A stretch of 64,000 nt of DNA from Batillaria attramentaria (lineage: Eukaryota; Mollusca; Gastropoda; Batillariidae): assembly GCA_018292915.2 (NCBI GenBank), contig JACVVK020000005.1, positions 2,266,001 through 2,330,000 of the forward strand. Reading direction: 5' to 3'. Both the position numbers and the translations under genes were made by a program. The notes beneath the pieces are model-generated. The model was not told the origin of the DNA, searched no databases, and saw only the letters and a program-made list of their open reading frames with translations. Position 1 is the stretch's first letter, and each line of letters begins with the position of its first letter. Of the stretch, positions 37,815 through 51,863 are shown piece by piece.

Positions 37815-40444
37815 CTAGTTGATCTTTCTTTAGCTCTGAGTCTGTCCTTCAGAGACGGGCGCCTTACAAGTACGATGTATTATTATTATTATTTAGCCTC
37901 CAATGGAAATTGGCCTTAAGTCAAACAGAGAAGAACTTGAACTTTGTTGGATCGAGTCGATTTTATTCAAGAAATTTTTTTTTAGAGGAAATTTATCATA
38001 TCTCTGTATAATTATGATCAGAAAAGCCGTTCTTTAGTGAAATATTTGCAGTATGTATACCCATGTCCCTTCGTCCGGAGACTTTAAATGTTATTAGCTC
38101 GTGTCGTTCTGGCGCGTTACACGTGCGTTGACAAGATTTACGGGCGGACCGGATTGAAGGGGAGGGAAACAGACAAAAGAGATTAGTGGGGCGCCACTGT
38201 GTTTGCCGTGTAGAGAGCGACAGATACGGAGCTTTTGATAAACGCACCGCGGCCATGTTTGAGGTGAAGCTGGCAAAGATAGGAGCCCCTGCGACCTTTG
38301 ACCTTAAATTTGAAATTATGACAATGGTGAGCACTTTGTTGGCGGGAAGGTTGGGGATGGGGGGAGGGAGGGTGGAGAAGGGGGGTGTATCGGCATTGTT
38401 TTTGGAAGAGCTTTGACATGTCAGCTATAGCAGTTGAAGATTTTAATATTGTCGAATTTGGTTACTGCTGTTCGTGTTTCTAAGTATGAGTTAATAATAA
38501 TAATAATAATAATAATGTAGTAAGAATAATAAGAAAAATAATTGAAGGTAATTTATTCATCCTAATGCGAATTTCTTTTCGCTACCACCGCAGACATACC
38601 AATGTGACACAGCGACCAAACTGATGATGATAATAAAAAAAATAAAAAAGAAGAATGATGATAATAAGAATAAGAATAATGTGTATTTAAACTAAAGGGG
38701 CTTTTTAAAACTGAGAGTTCTATTTTAACAAAAACAAGAAAAGCAAACAACAGCAACAAAAAAATAAATAAATAAATAAATAAATAAAAAATGAGAGAAA
38801 CAAAACAAAAACAAACTTTGTGTTGTTGTTTCTAACACGTAAGATTCTTCCATCACTTATTTCGTTCATTACCATTCGGCATCTCAATCGACTTCGTTTT
38901 CATACCACTACACCCATTATCGCAACTTTCACCTTCGACAGACGCTCGATTCAAAATCGTCCGGGAAACGGCGCGCCATAAATTCATGCACCAAAGGTCT
39001 CGCCTTGTGTACCCCCCCCCCCCCCCCACGTCATCGCGGCATTCAGTCTCTCCGTTGTCCCGAGATCTCGAAAACAGAGAAGCTGAGTATGTACCGTCGA
39101 CAGTAGAGTAGTCCTTACGGTGACTTCAAGCAATTTGTGCATTACTGATTTCCACTCCCCCCCCCCCCCCCTCCCCCGTCCCCCGTCCCGCAGGGGCTTA
39201 TGGCACAGTGTATGCCCTGACACTTGGCGATACCAATAACTATGACTAACTCCCTCCCTTGGAGTGGGGTCCGATAACCGAGGAAGTAGCCACTCGAAGA
39301 CAACGGCGTATTGAAGAACGGGGTACGAGAATGGGTAGGCAACCGAACGGGTGAGGGTGGTTGGGGTGGGGACAGGGTGGATGGGTGTATGATGGTAGAT
39401 GGCGGGGGGAGGGGAGGGGAGGGGGCGGGTGGATTCTAGTCTAAGGTTAGAATGATGCTTGGTCGATTGGCTTCTTGGCTTTGGCGTCTCTTTCACACAC
39501 AAAAATCACGAAGAAATATACGTTGTTACGTTTTCTGCAGTTTTAGGCTATTTTCTCTCGAACTTTTTTGTGTGTTTACAGTGCTTTTTCAATATTAATT
39601 TTTCAGTGCTTTTCTGTTTGACATTTGTAAGTGAACATTTAAAAAAAAAAAAAACTTACCCCTTTATAAATTTATCGTCTCCTTCGGTCATTGTTGTTGA
39701 CTTTTACGTTATCATTGAGGACACACGCACGGTGCCCATTTTCAAACAAAAAAGAATGGCGTCAGTTTGGGGGAGGGGGGTGATGTTAAAGGGAGAGGGG
39801 TGAGCAAGGAGGGGGGGGGGGGCACAACCTCGGTTTGCATGTTCTACAACACCAACAGCAGTGTGTGTCCACAACAAGACAGGTGTTTTCAGGAACAAAG
39901 TAAAGTACATGGAGTTTGAGTGGGGGGAGGGAGGGAAAAAGAGAGAGAGAGAGTCATGAATGCGAAATGAGAGGAGTTTGGTCAACAACACGGGATCCAT
40001 CATGGCTGCAAGTTGGCATGGGACACCCCGGAGTGGCCTGGTTGGCTGGAGCCTTCGACGAGTTTGATTTCTCACTCACTGTCCACTCCCGGCTCGCTGG
40101 TGGCGCGGGAAAATGGAGTGGGTGTATTGATTTACCTCCTTCATCCCCCCTCCCCTTTTCCCTTCCCTCCTTTCCTCTGCGCCTCCTCCGCCTTTGTTTT
40201 GGCAGTGTGAAAAGTCGGACCCACCTTTGGGATCTTCTTTTTCAGTAGTCTGTGGTGTGGCTGGCAGTGCCCACAAGCTACTTGCACAGGTCAAAGAACA
40301 CCAATGCTCAAAGCCTGAAAATGCCTATGTAATATTATTTCCTATTAGCCTCAGGCATCATCGTCACCCCCGAAAAATGCTTTAATCTAGAAACAAAAAT
40401 TACCATGCACACACCATTCAAGGGAACGTACCTGACAGGAATTT

Positions 40445-40525
<81 letters not shown>

Positions 40526-41487
40526 TGTAAGTCTCCTTTCCGCTCCACTGGAGTAATGATAATCTACTTTCTGTTTATGCCAGAAAGCCAGTTCACCCAC
40601 ATCCACTCGTCACCTTTGCCTCTCATGTGTGCAAAAAGTCCCAGCTTCACTGGCAGACTGCCTCCTCTTGGTATCCCCTGGCATGGACCTTGCCCTACCA
40701 AATACAAAACATCATAAAAATCACGCTTTTTCGTGAAAACAACAATCAGTACAAACTAGCACACTCACAGAACAAGATACTTCAAACAAACACAAAACTT
40801 GACCCCAGGCTCAATTGGTGTCCTTACACCACAATACGCTGTTGCTAGTCTAGTAGGCCTCAAACATTTGTGTGGGAAAAGTAAACCTTTACAATTTTTT
40901 TTCAGCAATTTTTAGGCGAAATACAGTTCATCGGGAAACGCGACTACTACTGCTGCTAGTACCAGGACTAACTTTTGCTACAAGAAAAAGAAGAAAAAAA
41001 ATTTATTTTTTTTTCGAACCACGGCAGTCTCACTTGGCATAAATCTGGAAACTTGGAAATCATAACAACAACGACCAAACAACAACAGTAATAATAATGT
41101 TTCCGACCAGTCACGTAATAGTTCCCTTGGTGGTGAACGTGACAATCTATTCTAACCTCAAGAATTCAGAAGAAGAAGAAAAAAAAAACCCAAACAAACA
41201 CAAAATACAGGAAAAAAACAAAGAAGAAGAAAAAAGAAATTTAAAAAGTCGTTCATTGATTCTTTTCAGGTGGTTTCTTCACGTGATTTTAAGCACATTC
41301 GATTGTGTTAGCTGTTTTTTTGTTTTGTTTTGTTTTTTGTTTCGTGTGTGAATGTGCTTTACAGCTCAGACATTCGTCAATAAAACTTCACTCTCTGAAC
41401 TTCATTTTGATAATTTGGACAGTCTCGATTTTTTATAAAGTCAAAAGGAGCACTCAGATATTGCAGAAAGCAACGATTGCGAGGCGA

Positions 41488-41543
<56 letters not shown>

Positions 41544-41558
41544 GCTGTACGTGGCACT

Positions 41559-41626
<68 letters not shown>

Positions 41627-41720
41627 TTGGCTGCTACTCTGTTTAGATAGATATTACTAGAATTAGCAACGGCAGGTATTAACATTGGCTGTTTTACGCT
41701 AACTACCTTTACCGTTGAAA

Positions 41721-41775
<55 letters not shown>

Positions 41776-41776
41776 A

Positions 41777-41845
<69 letters not shown>

Positions 41846-41923
41846 GGACTGCTAATTTGTTGATATTCAGCGACCAAAGAGGGCCTTTTGTCCGCTAGTT
41901 TTACTTTTTTTGTTAACCCGGCT

Positions 41924-41997
<74 letters not shown>

Positions 41998-43542
41998 ACG
42001 CGCGCGTTCACACACGCGCGTGTTTTTCTTGCCATATGACACTGCCCACATAAGACGGTGTTTGCATTGGTAAACTGTCCGGGTGATCCTTACCCCCCTT
42101 CCCCACCCCACCCCACCCACTTCTCCCTCTCCACCTGAGTATGGGGGTGGGGGGGGGGGAGGGGGGGAGTACCAAACGCCACTGGAGCCTGTGTGCACGA
42201 GAAGATCCTTCCTTTGTTACGGTCGTCACTAATCTATTCATGGGCCCTCTTCACTTGTCTAGGGGCCTGACCCTGCCGTAGTGAACGTGAGAGGAGAGCA
42301 GCCTGGATTAAGCGGGTGCTTGGGGTAGGTGTTCGTGTGGCAGGGAGGGTGGGAGAAGGTGGCAGTGATGTTTTGAGTCTGGTTCCCGGGGGGGGGGGGG
42401 GGGGGATAGGCCACCTTGACAGGTGACGGAGTTACTTCAAAAGATGGAGATGATGTGTGACGTGCAAGAGAACTTGTTCGGTGTTTTAAGGGTTTTTTTT
42501 CCCCGTCCCAAGTAGTTTATGATTTATTTTGAAATTATTTGAATGATTTTACTTTGGTTTTGTTTGGTTTGTTCAGATCATGGTTAAAGCAAATTAAAGA
42601 ATTTTATAATTTATTTATTTATTGAGAAATCCTACATGTGCAACCCAAACTGCTTAATGCACTGTTATCGAGAACAGTTATCTATTATGTTTTCTCCCAT
42701 GGGAATAGTTTCTGGGCTTGAACCTGTCTTCTCTGAACACACACTCTTACTGGCTCAAGCCTCACGAGTCAGACATTTCCCCCTGTTTCTTCTCTCTGTG
42801 TCTGCTAAGATTTGCGAAACAAGGGAAGGTCTGGAGCTGTTTCCGGTTAAAAGGGTTTATGTGTAACCAAAAGATTGGGGGTCTATGAATACTCCATTAA
42901 CACGCGACCTGTTCTGTGCGTCATTTCATGTATATGCTCTACGATTGGCTGTTTATTTGTCGAGGTTTATTTTCATTGGTGCTCGTTCCTGAACCGAGCC
43001 CTCTTTTGTTGAAATTTCTCAAACGTGCGCGACCCTGCTAATTTCCCACCATGCACGCGGGACCAAACGCCTCATTATTACCAAGCGTGCCCTCTGCTCC
43101 CCTGTTGACCCTCGTTTTATGATTGCAATGTGTTCGAGAGATTGAGAAAAGAAACAAGTTTTTAGCCTGAAAGTGAATTGCCCTGCGAAGTCGGCATCCA
43201 AATCACGACACAAGGAGGTACTCACGCAGTTGTCTGCTCTTCCCCCGCGCAGTTGTCTGCCCTTCCCCCCCTCGCGCACGGAGGCGCGGAGATTACCGTG
43301 TTCCAGTTGATACAATTTGGCGCAGACACTTTAATCAGGGCACAATTTCATTAGAGAAATTACGAACAGCGCCAGAGAGCGGGACCCGCCGTAAATTTGC
43401 TTGCTGATCTCGAGTGGTGCCAACACGCGGGGAATGTCAATCGAAGGTCCCTCAGCTCCCCCCCCCCCCATCCTCCAGTCTCTCATACCCCCCACCCCTG
43501 TGAGAAGAGTCTCTTCTTAGTTCTATTTTTATGAGCGAAAAG

Positions 43543-43621
<79 letters not shown>

Positions 43622-46600
43622 TGCTGTTATGCATGTTGTATAGTTTTTTGGGGTTTTTTTTTTTTTTTTTGCTTTCGAATTAGTCTTTGTTGCTTGCGCG
43701 GCTTTATGCCCCTACAATCTCACTCACTCCCTTGCTTTTTGCTTGCTTGTTTGACTTTCAGAACTTCTTTCATTTGCATCACCAGTAACATCGCAGTCCC
43801 CAGCAAAGACATTTCTCGGACATTATTTGGTCTTTGGTGCCACACCTCTGATTTACGCACCAAAGTCTCGTGTCCATTGCAGCTTGTTTTTTCCCCCCTC
43901 GACTCTTGGAATATGTTAACGTTTGATGTGCATGAACCATCTTACCACAAAAAAAAAAATCTACGACAATATTATAGACGCTCACCAGCATGGATTTTTA
44001 AAAGAAATCGTGGCTTTTCGGTCGTTGGTCCGGCTTTGATATCACCCTTATGTGGTGGAAAAGGATATTAAACCGGCAAACAGCCAACCAACTAACTCAC
44101 AGTCTTTGCCGCCACCTCCATATTAATTATGCACCATATTATCTCCAACTTAATCACGTCATCGCGTCTTTACTATAGTCTTAAACGGGTTTACTCCGTC
44201 TTTGCTGTCACCTCTTGATTTGGAACAGTTTAGCTCATGAGTGCGCCTGTTCTCTCGAAATGCTCTATCTTGATGATTAGTACAGCTCAGAAAGTGATAC
44301 AGTGTCGTTTACACTTTGCGCGAGCGGTCGAGCATTCAAATTCTGACTGTTGTTACGCTGCAGATACGCTTGGTGCGGTCGCCGCGTCATCGAGTACGCT
44401 TCTGTTGGCTCAGTGCCAGCATCACAGACGCTGTCACTGTACAGGTGTCTTAAGTGTTGTGATGATAGATACCACGGAACCAGCTCAGTACTGTCAGTGA
44501 GCATGAAAACAGTAACGTCTATGCTCGTAACGCCGCTGAGATAGAAAACTGTCGCTTGCAAAGCTCTGAGGGTGTTTGCCAGATAGAAGGATGTTCCATT
44601 TGGCCATTGCGACCGTTTTTGTGACTTTGTGGCTTCTAATAGTAGAGATACATACGACTTCCTTTGAGCCTACGGTCCATTCCTGAACAGACTGGGACTA
44701 GACAAAGCTTCTAAAAATAGCCACCAATCAGCGCCGTTTAACTAGTTCTCGGTCCGCAACCAAATAACGTCGTCTGCTTAGAACGCGGTTCACTTCTACA
44801 CCAACTAATACGCCGGCCAGAGTCCCCACAATGGTCTCAGATGTTATGATTTACAGATGATTTTATTTCGCTGTTCAGTTTGCACAAACAAGTATTCAGG
44901 CGGTGGCAAGAGGCCAGAAGCCTCTATATATTCTTCTTAATTGTAACTAAGAAGCAATAAATCTATCTTATCTTATCTTATCTTGTCTTATCTTATCTAT
45001 AGCCTCCGCCTGTGAACATTCACAACATAGTACGGCGAATACTGTCACACCATACCGACAGCATAATAATAACAATGACAATGAAAAGACAGGAGAGGGA
45101 GGGAGAGGAGGAGAGTCTCAGATGCTATATTGTGACCCTTGTGATTGATTCTGATGCCAAGAGTCAGCGTATTCGATGAAAGGTTTCCCACACGTTGCTG
45201 TACGCCTGTCGTACGTATTGAGACGTTCAACCCATACCACAGTCTGAGCGATGCTTGTCCTCAACAAGGAACATCTCCACTCTCTGTCTAGTCTCCGCGC
45301 CGTCCGTCCATCAGCAACCCGACATGAGGACAGACCTCAGCCTGGCAAATGATTGTAATTTAATTGGACACAAGAGGTGTGAACGTTGTGATTGTGGAGG
45401 CGGGTCGGGGGGGGGGGGGGGGGGGCACGGCCCCAACTGCCTGGCCCGTCAATTTAAGCGGCCATTGTGTCGCGGGGGTAGGGGATTTGTCAGTTAATTA
45501 TATGTTTGGCCTCGCCCTATTAGATCTGCCCGGCCTGCGCCAGATTGTGGCCACCCCTGCGTCGACGAGTCGGTTCTGCGAGCTCGGTGAATGTCTGGCT
45601 GTGCATATGGTCATGGGACGAGGGTCACGTTGCTGAAGCTGAACGCAGGCTGGGGAGTTTTCAGTCACTTGGCAGTTTTCACCCCAAAATTATCTATCCT
45701 TTTAGAAAAAAAAAATCCAACAACCCCTTGTCCATGTACATGTATGTGCGTTCCTTTGACTGTTGCTGTTTAGGTTTGTTTTACCCTCATGATAGGGGAG
45801 CCGGGGTGGTCGAATGGTAGAGCGTTGGACTTCTGATGCTCGAGTCGTGAGTTCGATCCCGGCTGGAGCCAAATATTTGTGCTGGCTTTATCATCGTTTT
45901 CCCCATCGATGAGTGATGAGTGCATCCTTGCCGTTGGAGATGGGGCTTGCGTGTCTCCATGACCCCGAGAGCTATGCCGGCGGGAGATTCGTCTCCTGGT
46001 AGGGCCACCCATGCTGGACAGGTCGAAGGGTAGAGGCCAGACGAAGCGCACTCACTGGTCCTCCAGGTTGGGGGTTTGAGTAGGGCTAACAACCCAACTC
46101 TTTAAAAACAAAACCTGTTACAGAAACTACAACCACAGATCTACAACGCAACTTGGTCCAGGAAGAGTCCTCTCTAGTAGAGCCCATGACGCGAGCTGGT
46201 GAAAGCCCTCGGGAAGCCAGTGCGCCGACTACTCTTCTGACAGCCAAGACCAAAGCCAGGATAGGGACCTGGAACATCCGAACCCTATACGAACAGGCCT
46301 GGCGGAGGAGTACGGACGCTGAAGCCAAGGCCGCCGGAACGACGTGGGCCGAACTAAAGAGGGCGTCCCAGAACCGAGTGCGCTGGCGGAGTGTGGTTGC
46401 AGCCCTATGTTCCCCAGGGAATAAAGAGGACTAGACTAGACTATCATCGTTGCCCCGTCTTTGATATCACCCTATGTGGTGGAAAAGGACGTTAAACCCC
46501 CAAACACCCCCCCCCCCACCCTCATGATAGCGGCCTGTGGCCGGAATCAATAAAATCTGTCGAGTCGAGTCAAAGACAAAAATATCTAAGTTTCAGCCAA

Positions 46601-47018
46601 AGAGGAGGAAGATTGAAAGAGGTTGCACACTCAGTCACGTATCGTGATGCATGTAATGCATTATGAAACAGTCAAACTTCAATTTTGAAGACGTGCATGT
46701 GTACTGTTACTTTTTGGTGCCAGGAGAGGCTACTAAATGCCTTTAGATGTGCTGACACTTTTTTTTCTGAATTGGGACGTTCGAGTTGACTTTTGTGCCA
46801 GCGTATGCAGACAATTTATTTTTTTTTTAAACTTACCATCCTGTAGTACGTTTAACCAACAGCCCATGCAGGGCCAAGAATGGTTTGCCGGCGGCTTCCC
46901 TCGACCCCACAGACAGAAGACAAGTCGCGAGAACGCAAAGAGAAAGGCAGAGATGGAGGACAACGAGCACAGAGCCGAAACAAACACACTTCCTCTATTC
47001 CTGTCCACCCCTCAGCCC

Positions 47019-47049
<31 letters not shown>

Positions 47050-48877
47050 GGCTTCACCTCACAGCACGAGGCTGTCAGTCGCACTTACCGATCACTCTGG
47101 CTGCTGGCCGGGCTGGACGAGATCCTGCAGTAATCAGACGACAATCAGCACGCGCTCACCGGCCAGCTCGCTGTCAGCTTCAGTTTGTCGTGGTCGCGTC
47201 AGGCCAGATGCTCGCCAGCTAATGGTATCATCTCTGCTGCCGCGCGCCCATTTTGTGTCGCCCTGATTGTGTTTTGACTAGCGAGAAGATCTAGTTGTCC
47301 GCACGTCGGGATGTCGTGAAGGTGTTGGAGAAGGGAGGGATGGGTTTTGTGTTGTGTTTGGCCTTGGTCCAGCTGCATTGGGGGGGGGGGGACCGACTTG
47401 ATGTACAAGTGGCACAGATCCTCATTGGTCCCTCTTTAATAAGTTTTCTTGTACTTTTTTTGTGATTTATCTCCGTGTCCATTTAGCGAGATCTAGTTGC
47501 CGCACGTCTGGCTGGCCGAGATGCTGAAGAAGGGGGGATGGGTTTGTGTTGAAGCTGTTCGGGCCAACTCCATGCAAACGGCACACATCTTCATTGGTCT
47601 GTCTATAGTGACTAACTCGCCCACGCTGCTGTGTAATTTATCTCTGTGGCCATCTAGTTCCCGCACGAAAGGTAAGGGTTTATGTAACTGTTACAGTGGT
47701 CTAGCTGAGATGGGAAGTGCAAGTGGCACAGATCCTCATTGGTCGCTCTTTGTTGACAGTTACTTCAACGCTCCTGTTCGATTTATCTCAGTGGGCTTTT
47801 AGCGAGATTTTGTCGTGGCACATTTTTCTGTTGGACACTTAAAAAAAATAAATAAATAAAAGTTTTAAAAAAACCTACATTATTGTCCCTTTCGGGAAAG
47901 TCGGGCTGCTTACCCCGCGGTACATACAACGCCACCCAACCTACCATTGTATTTTTCTTTTACCATTTTGCTGAGGGAAGAAAGCCGGATAAACCGAAGA
48001 GGACCCCCCCCCCCCCCCCCCCCGTGAGCAGCCCGAGAGCCAGGAAAAACCGGTATCACATAATTATCACAGCTCGATCTGGGCTCGAACTCATGCGGCC
48101 TCCCCGTGACAGCGGTACCGTGCCTGTGGCACAGGTCCTCGTGAGTCTTCCTGTATTGACAGCCTCCCTCGCGCTCCAGTTTGATTTTTGTCTGTGTCTA
48201 TGTCGCTGTGTCTGGTGGTGGGCTGGATTCCGGCTTGGAAGTGGATTTGGGATACTTCCGTATGCTTTGTGGGTCTAATCTCATTTAAACATGTTTTTTA
48301 TTCCGCTGGCCAGTTTACACAAACAAGTATTCAGGCGGTGGCAAAAGTCCAGGTGCCTATATATATAGCCTCCGCCTGTGAACATTCACAACGTAGTACG
48401 GCGAGTACTGTAACAGCATACAGCATAATAATAATGGGTCTAATCTCTTCACTATGTACGTGGTAGCGAATCACAAAGGAAAGAGTTAAACATCAAGTGT
48501 CTTTTTGCGCGAGGACAGTATTGCTGCTACGTTTACATCTGTGTTAAGTGGGGGTCAGGTGCCTCTGTCGTCCTCTGGAAAAAGGGTCTAAGTGCCTCTC
48601 AAATCCATGTCGCTGAGGCCCTTCTTTTCAGATGACGGTAGACCTGTCTCTGGGCTGGGTTTGAAAAGCTCGCCGTGGAGCAGCTACTTATGCATGCTTG
48701 GCGGCTCTAACAGCTGCTCACACCCCCTCGATAGCGGCTCTTCCAGGCAGCGGAGGGGCTTCTTTGTGTCTCTTTCACATTTAAATACGCGAGTTGTTCT
48801 TGGACCTGCTTGTCGACGTTGAAGAAGGTGTTGATGGTTCTCCACTGATGGCGAAAGCCTCATGATCCTTGCTGGTA

Positions 48878-48916
<39 letters not shown>

Positions 48917-51814
48917 CTTCCCTGTCGATCATTCTATCGATTGGAAAACAATGGCTGTTCGTCGAAAAGGAGCTTTTGATTTGTTTTCCGACGAGTTATC
49001 CCACGTGACAACACTCTCCTGGCCGAGGAGGTGCAAAGAGCACCTCCAGCTTGGGCCGATGGCCCTCGTCCGCAGAGAGCTGAGAGAAAGAGAGAGAGGG
49101 GGGGAGAGAGGGGGGAAACCCCTTACCTAGGTGTTGACGACCAGTGAGGGCGCTTGTCGTTCCTTGCTCGCTCTCAGCTCTTTCCGAGTCGGAGACCAGG
49201 GCTTTTGACGTTCCGAGCGTCCTCTCCCGAACACTGGAAAGTTCTCCACGGCTCTCCTAACCAGGTCTCAGGTAGCCACAAGAGTGGTTAACTTCTTCCG
49301 AAAGCGTGTGATGATCCTAGTGGACCTCTCTCTTGCCATCTCTCCCCCCCCCACCCCCTTCACCTCTTCTCCATCCATCGCTTTTCTGGACTTAAAAAAA
49401 AAAAAAGCTGTTCGATATTGTCGTTGACTGGCTATCTCTTTTCTTTTCGAGTTTATTTGGAGAGCTGTTCTAGGCTGGAGCGTCCTCAGCTATTATCCAG
49501 TAGTGGTTCAGCTGTCTGGGGCGTTTGATATCAGCACCGGAAGTAGGGCTTAATCTTTTAATATGGCCGTGATGACATTTTTTTCAGCCAGTTTCGTGCA
49601 GGTTGGGATTTTTTTTTAAAATCGTCTATGTTCACTCCCCACGCTCGCTCCACACTATTTTTAATCTGTTGACGGTTGGTGTATTATCAGCTGTTGTTTC
49701 TGTGTGGTTGTGATGAATTTCCTTTACAGCTGGTTTCGAGTGAGTTGGGATTTAGTATAAAAAAACACACACACACACACACACACACGTGCCCCCCCCC
49801 CCCCCCCCACACACACACCTTAAAAAAATCCCGTCCATTCTTTTATACCATTATTAATCTGTTGATGGTTAGTGTTATTGGCAACTGTAGGGTTTTTGTG
49901 TTCTGATTGATGATCCTGTTTTGAAGTCTTTGAACAGTTTGAACTCTTGTTGTTTGCATGAAAGGATACTAATTACTTGGAACTAAACCTTGAAGTTTGT
50001 AATTTGTTATTTTTGTTTGTTTGTTTGTTATTTTGGGCGTTTGTGTGTGTTGTTGTTGTTGTTGTTGTTTTGTTTTGTTTTGCTTTTGTGTTTGTGTTTT
50101 TGTTTTTTATTTTTATTGTTGCTTCTTAACGTGTAACATTTATTTATTTATTTATTTTGAAACTTCTTTTTGGGACTAAACAGTTTAGTGTTTTAAACTT
50201 TGGTTCTGCATATTGGGATAAAATATGTTTATTTTTTATTTTGTTTACTTTTAAGGTAAAGGAAATGCGATAAGCAGCGGTTGTTACTTGAACAAAGTGG
50301 TTACAAAATGCAGAGTTGATGTGAAAGTTTTCTAGAAAGTTTAATTCAAAAAAAATAGTACACTGTAAACGTTCTAAGCTTTTCAATATGAAAGTAAAGC
50401 GCGTTTAGGTGCAGTTTTCTCGTCTGAAGAAGTGAACTTTAAAGTGTAAAACTGACACTGATTCTCCCATTGTGTCGCGCTGTTTTAGAAACAAGCGGTC
50501 GCTGTTTGCCCAATTCGGTAACAGAAGTAGGGGAATCAAAACCACATCAAATATTTAGCTGGCGAACAGAGAAATAGTCCCATTCTCCTGTCCACACATT
50601 GTGGCCGCCGCTTCAGCCAATGGCTGATGTAAAAAAAAAAAAAAAAAAAAAGCCTTCAGATGCGGATCAGGTGATCCATTTTTGTAAAATGCGAAAAGAA
50701 AGAGCACAAAGTCACCGCAAATTGTCCTCAAATGCGTGGGCAAAATAGGGTCTTCAAAGACAATGACCTGATCGTTGTGGGCACGTCCGACGACCCGGCT
50801 GACAGCACGGATTTCGTGTTTTTCCCCAGCATCGCTACATTTCCGGGTTTTTACTCGGTCGAACTGTAGCGGCAGAGAGTGGGCCAAAAAAAAAAAAAAG
50901 AAAAAAAAAGTCGAATCCTTTGCAACTTTTGTCTCACAATGTCCGCGTGTTACGCTTCGTTTGAACAGGACGTGTCTGCTCAGTGCTTTCTGTGCCTTTT
51001 TTTTTTCCCTTGCGACTCTCTCTCTCTCTCTCTCTCTCTCAAATCTTTTTGTTGCGTTCTTGGGAACTGTGGCGAGTCTTTTGAGCTGCGTTCTGTCCTT
51101 CCTGCAGAACGGCTTGGCACTAAGGACCGGATACCCAGTCATTTGTTTTTGGGGCTTCACCGCAAAAAAAGGCGATTCTCCGGCTGTCGATTTGTATTGT
51201 GGAGCTGTCGTAGGTGGTTTTGGCTTGTGGGTTTTGTTCTCTCTGTCTCTGTCTCTGTCTCTCTCTTTCCCTGTCCTTTCTTGTCAAGCCAAGATCATGT
51301 GTATGGCCGTGTGGTTTTATTTTTTTTTCGACGGCAAAGCAAGCAAGTAGTCGATGGTGTAAAATCAATCCGGTTTCCTGATTCCCCCCTACGTTAGCAC
51401 GGGAAAGGTGGAGAGAGTGGGGACGTAGGGAAGGACGGGGTAGGTAGGGAGGGAGGGAGCATGGAGGGTACAGGAAAGGAGGATTTTATTTATTGTTTGA
51501 TCAGCTCTTACCACGCCGCTTCACCTCCAGTCGAAGACCTCTCTGCGCCAGGGTGCGCTTTCTCCTCCTCTTGTTTTTGCAGCCGTGTATAGCATCTCTT
51601 GTTGCGGCTAACTGCGTCCTTCAGGGCATATCGAGTAAATGTGTGAGGAGAGATGCAAGAACTGTGTGGGGGCAGGAGTGACTGTCGTCTTACAGCGCCA
51701 GCTAGTGGACATTGTCTCCGTAATGGCAAGAGCAAACACTGGTTGCTCAGGGATGGACTTCGGTTCTCTGCCTTCATTGTTGCCGTGGAGTTTTCTTTTC
51801 TTTTTAGGGTTTGG

Positions 51815-51863
<49 letters not shown>

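Larger units (their letters stand above)
45646..46781 (+). mobile_element. MITE copy 4, split by a nested SINE that contains a LINE derivative
   Basis: Left part (from CAGGCTGGGGAGTTTTC to about 45720) and right part (46588-46781, with TAAGTTTCAGCC, GGTTGCACACTCAGTCA and CTACTAAATGCCTTTA) match the intact copies at 12077 and 26344. The right terminal repeat is lost. The interruption is the SINE at 45796-46517 plus a short retroposon end (CAATAAAATCTGTCGAGTCG). Confidence 0.78.

Noticed and set aside
38186..38416. Frame with [10 protein letters not shown] as an extra exon
   Set aside because: A donor-like GTGAGC exists, but no acceptor in a phase compatible with XRN2 and no match to the family; treated as non-coding.
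46153..46434. 93-codon open frame as a host gene
   Set aside because: It lies inside a LINE derivative with target duplications and reads as endonuclease start plus ORF tail, so it is transposon sequence.
50555..51350. Overlapping 201- and 191-codon frames on opposite strands
   Set aside because: Mutual shadows across A-runs and CT arrays; composition is that of intron DNA.
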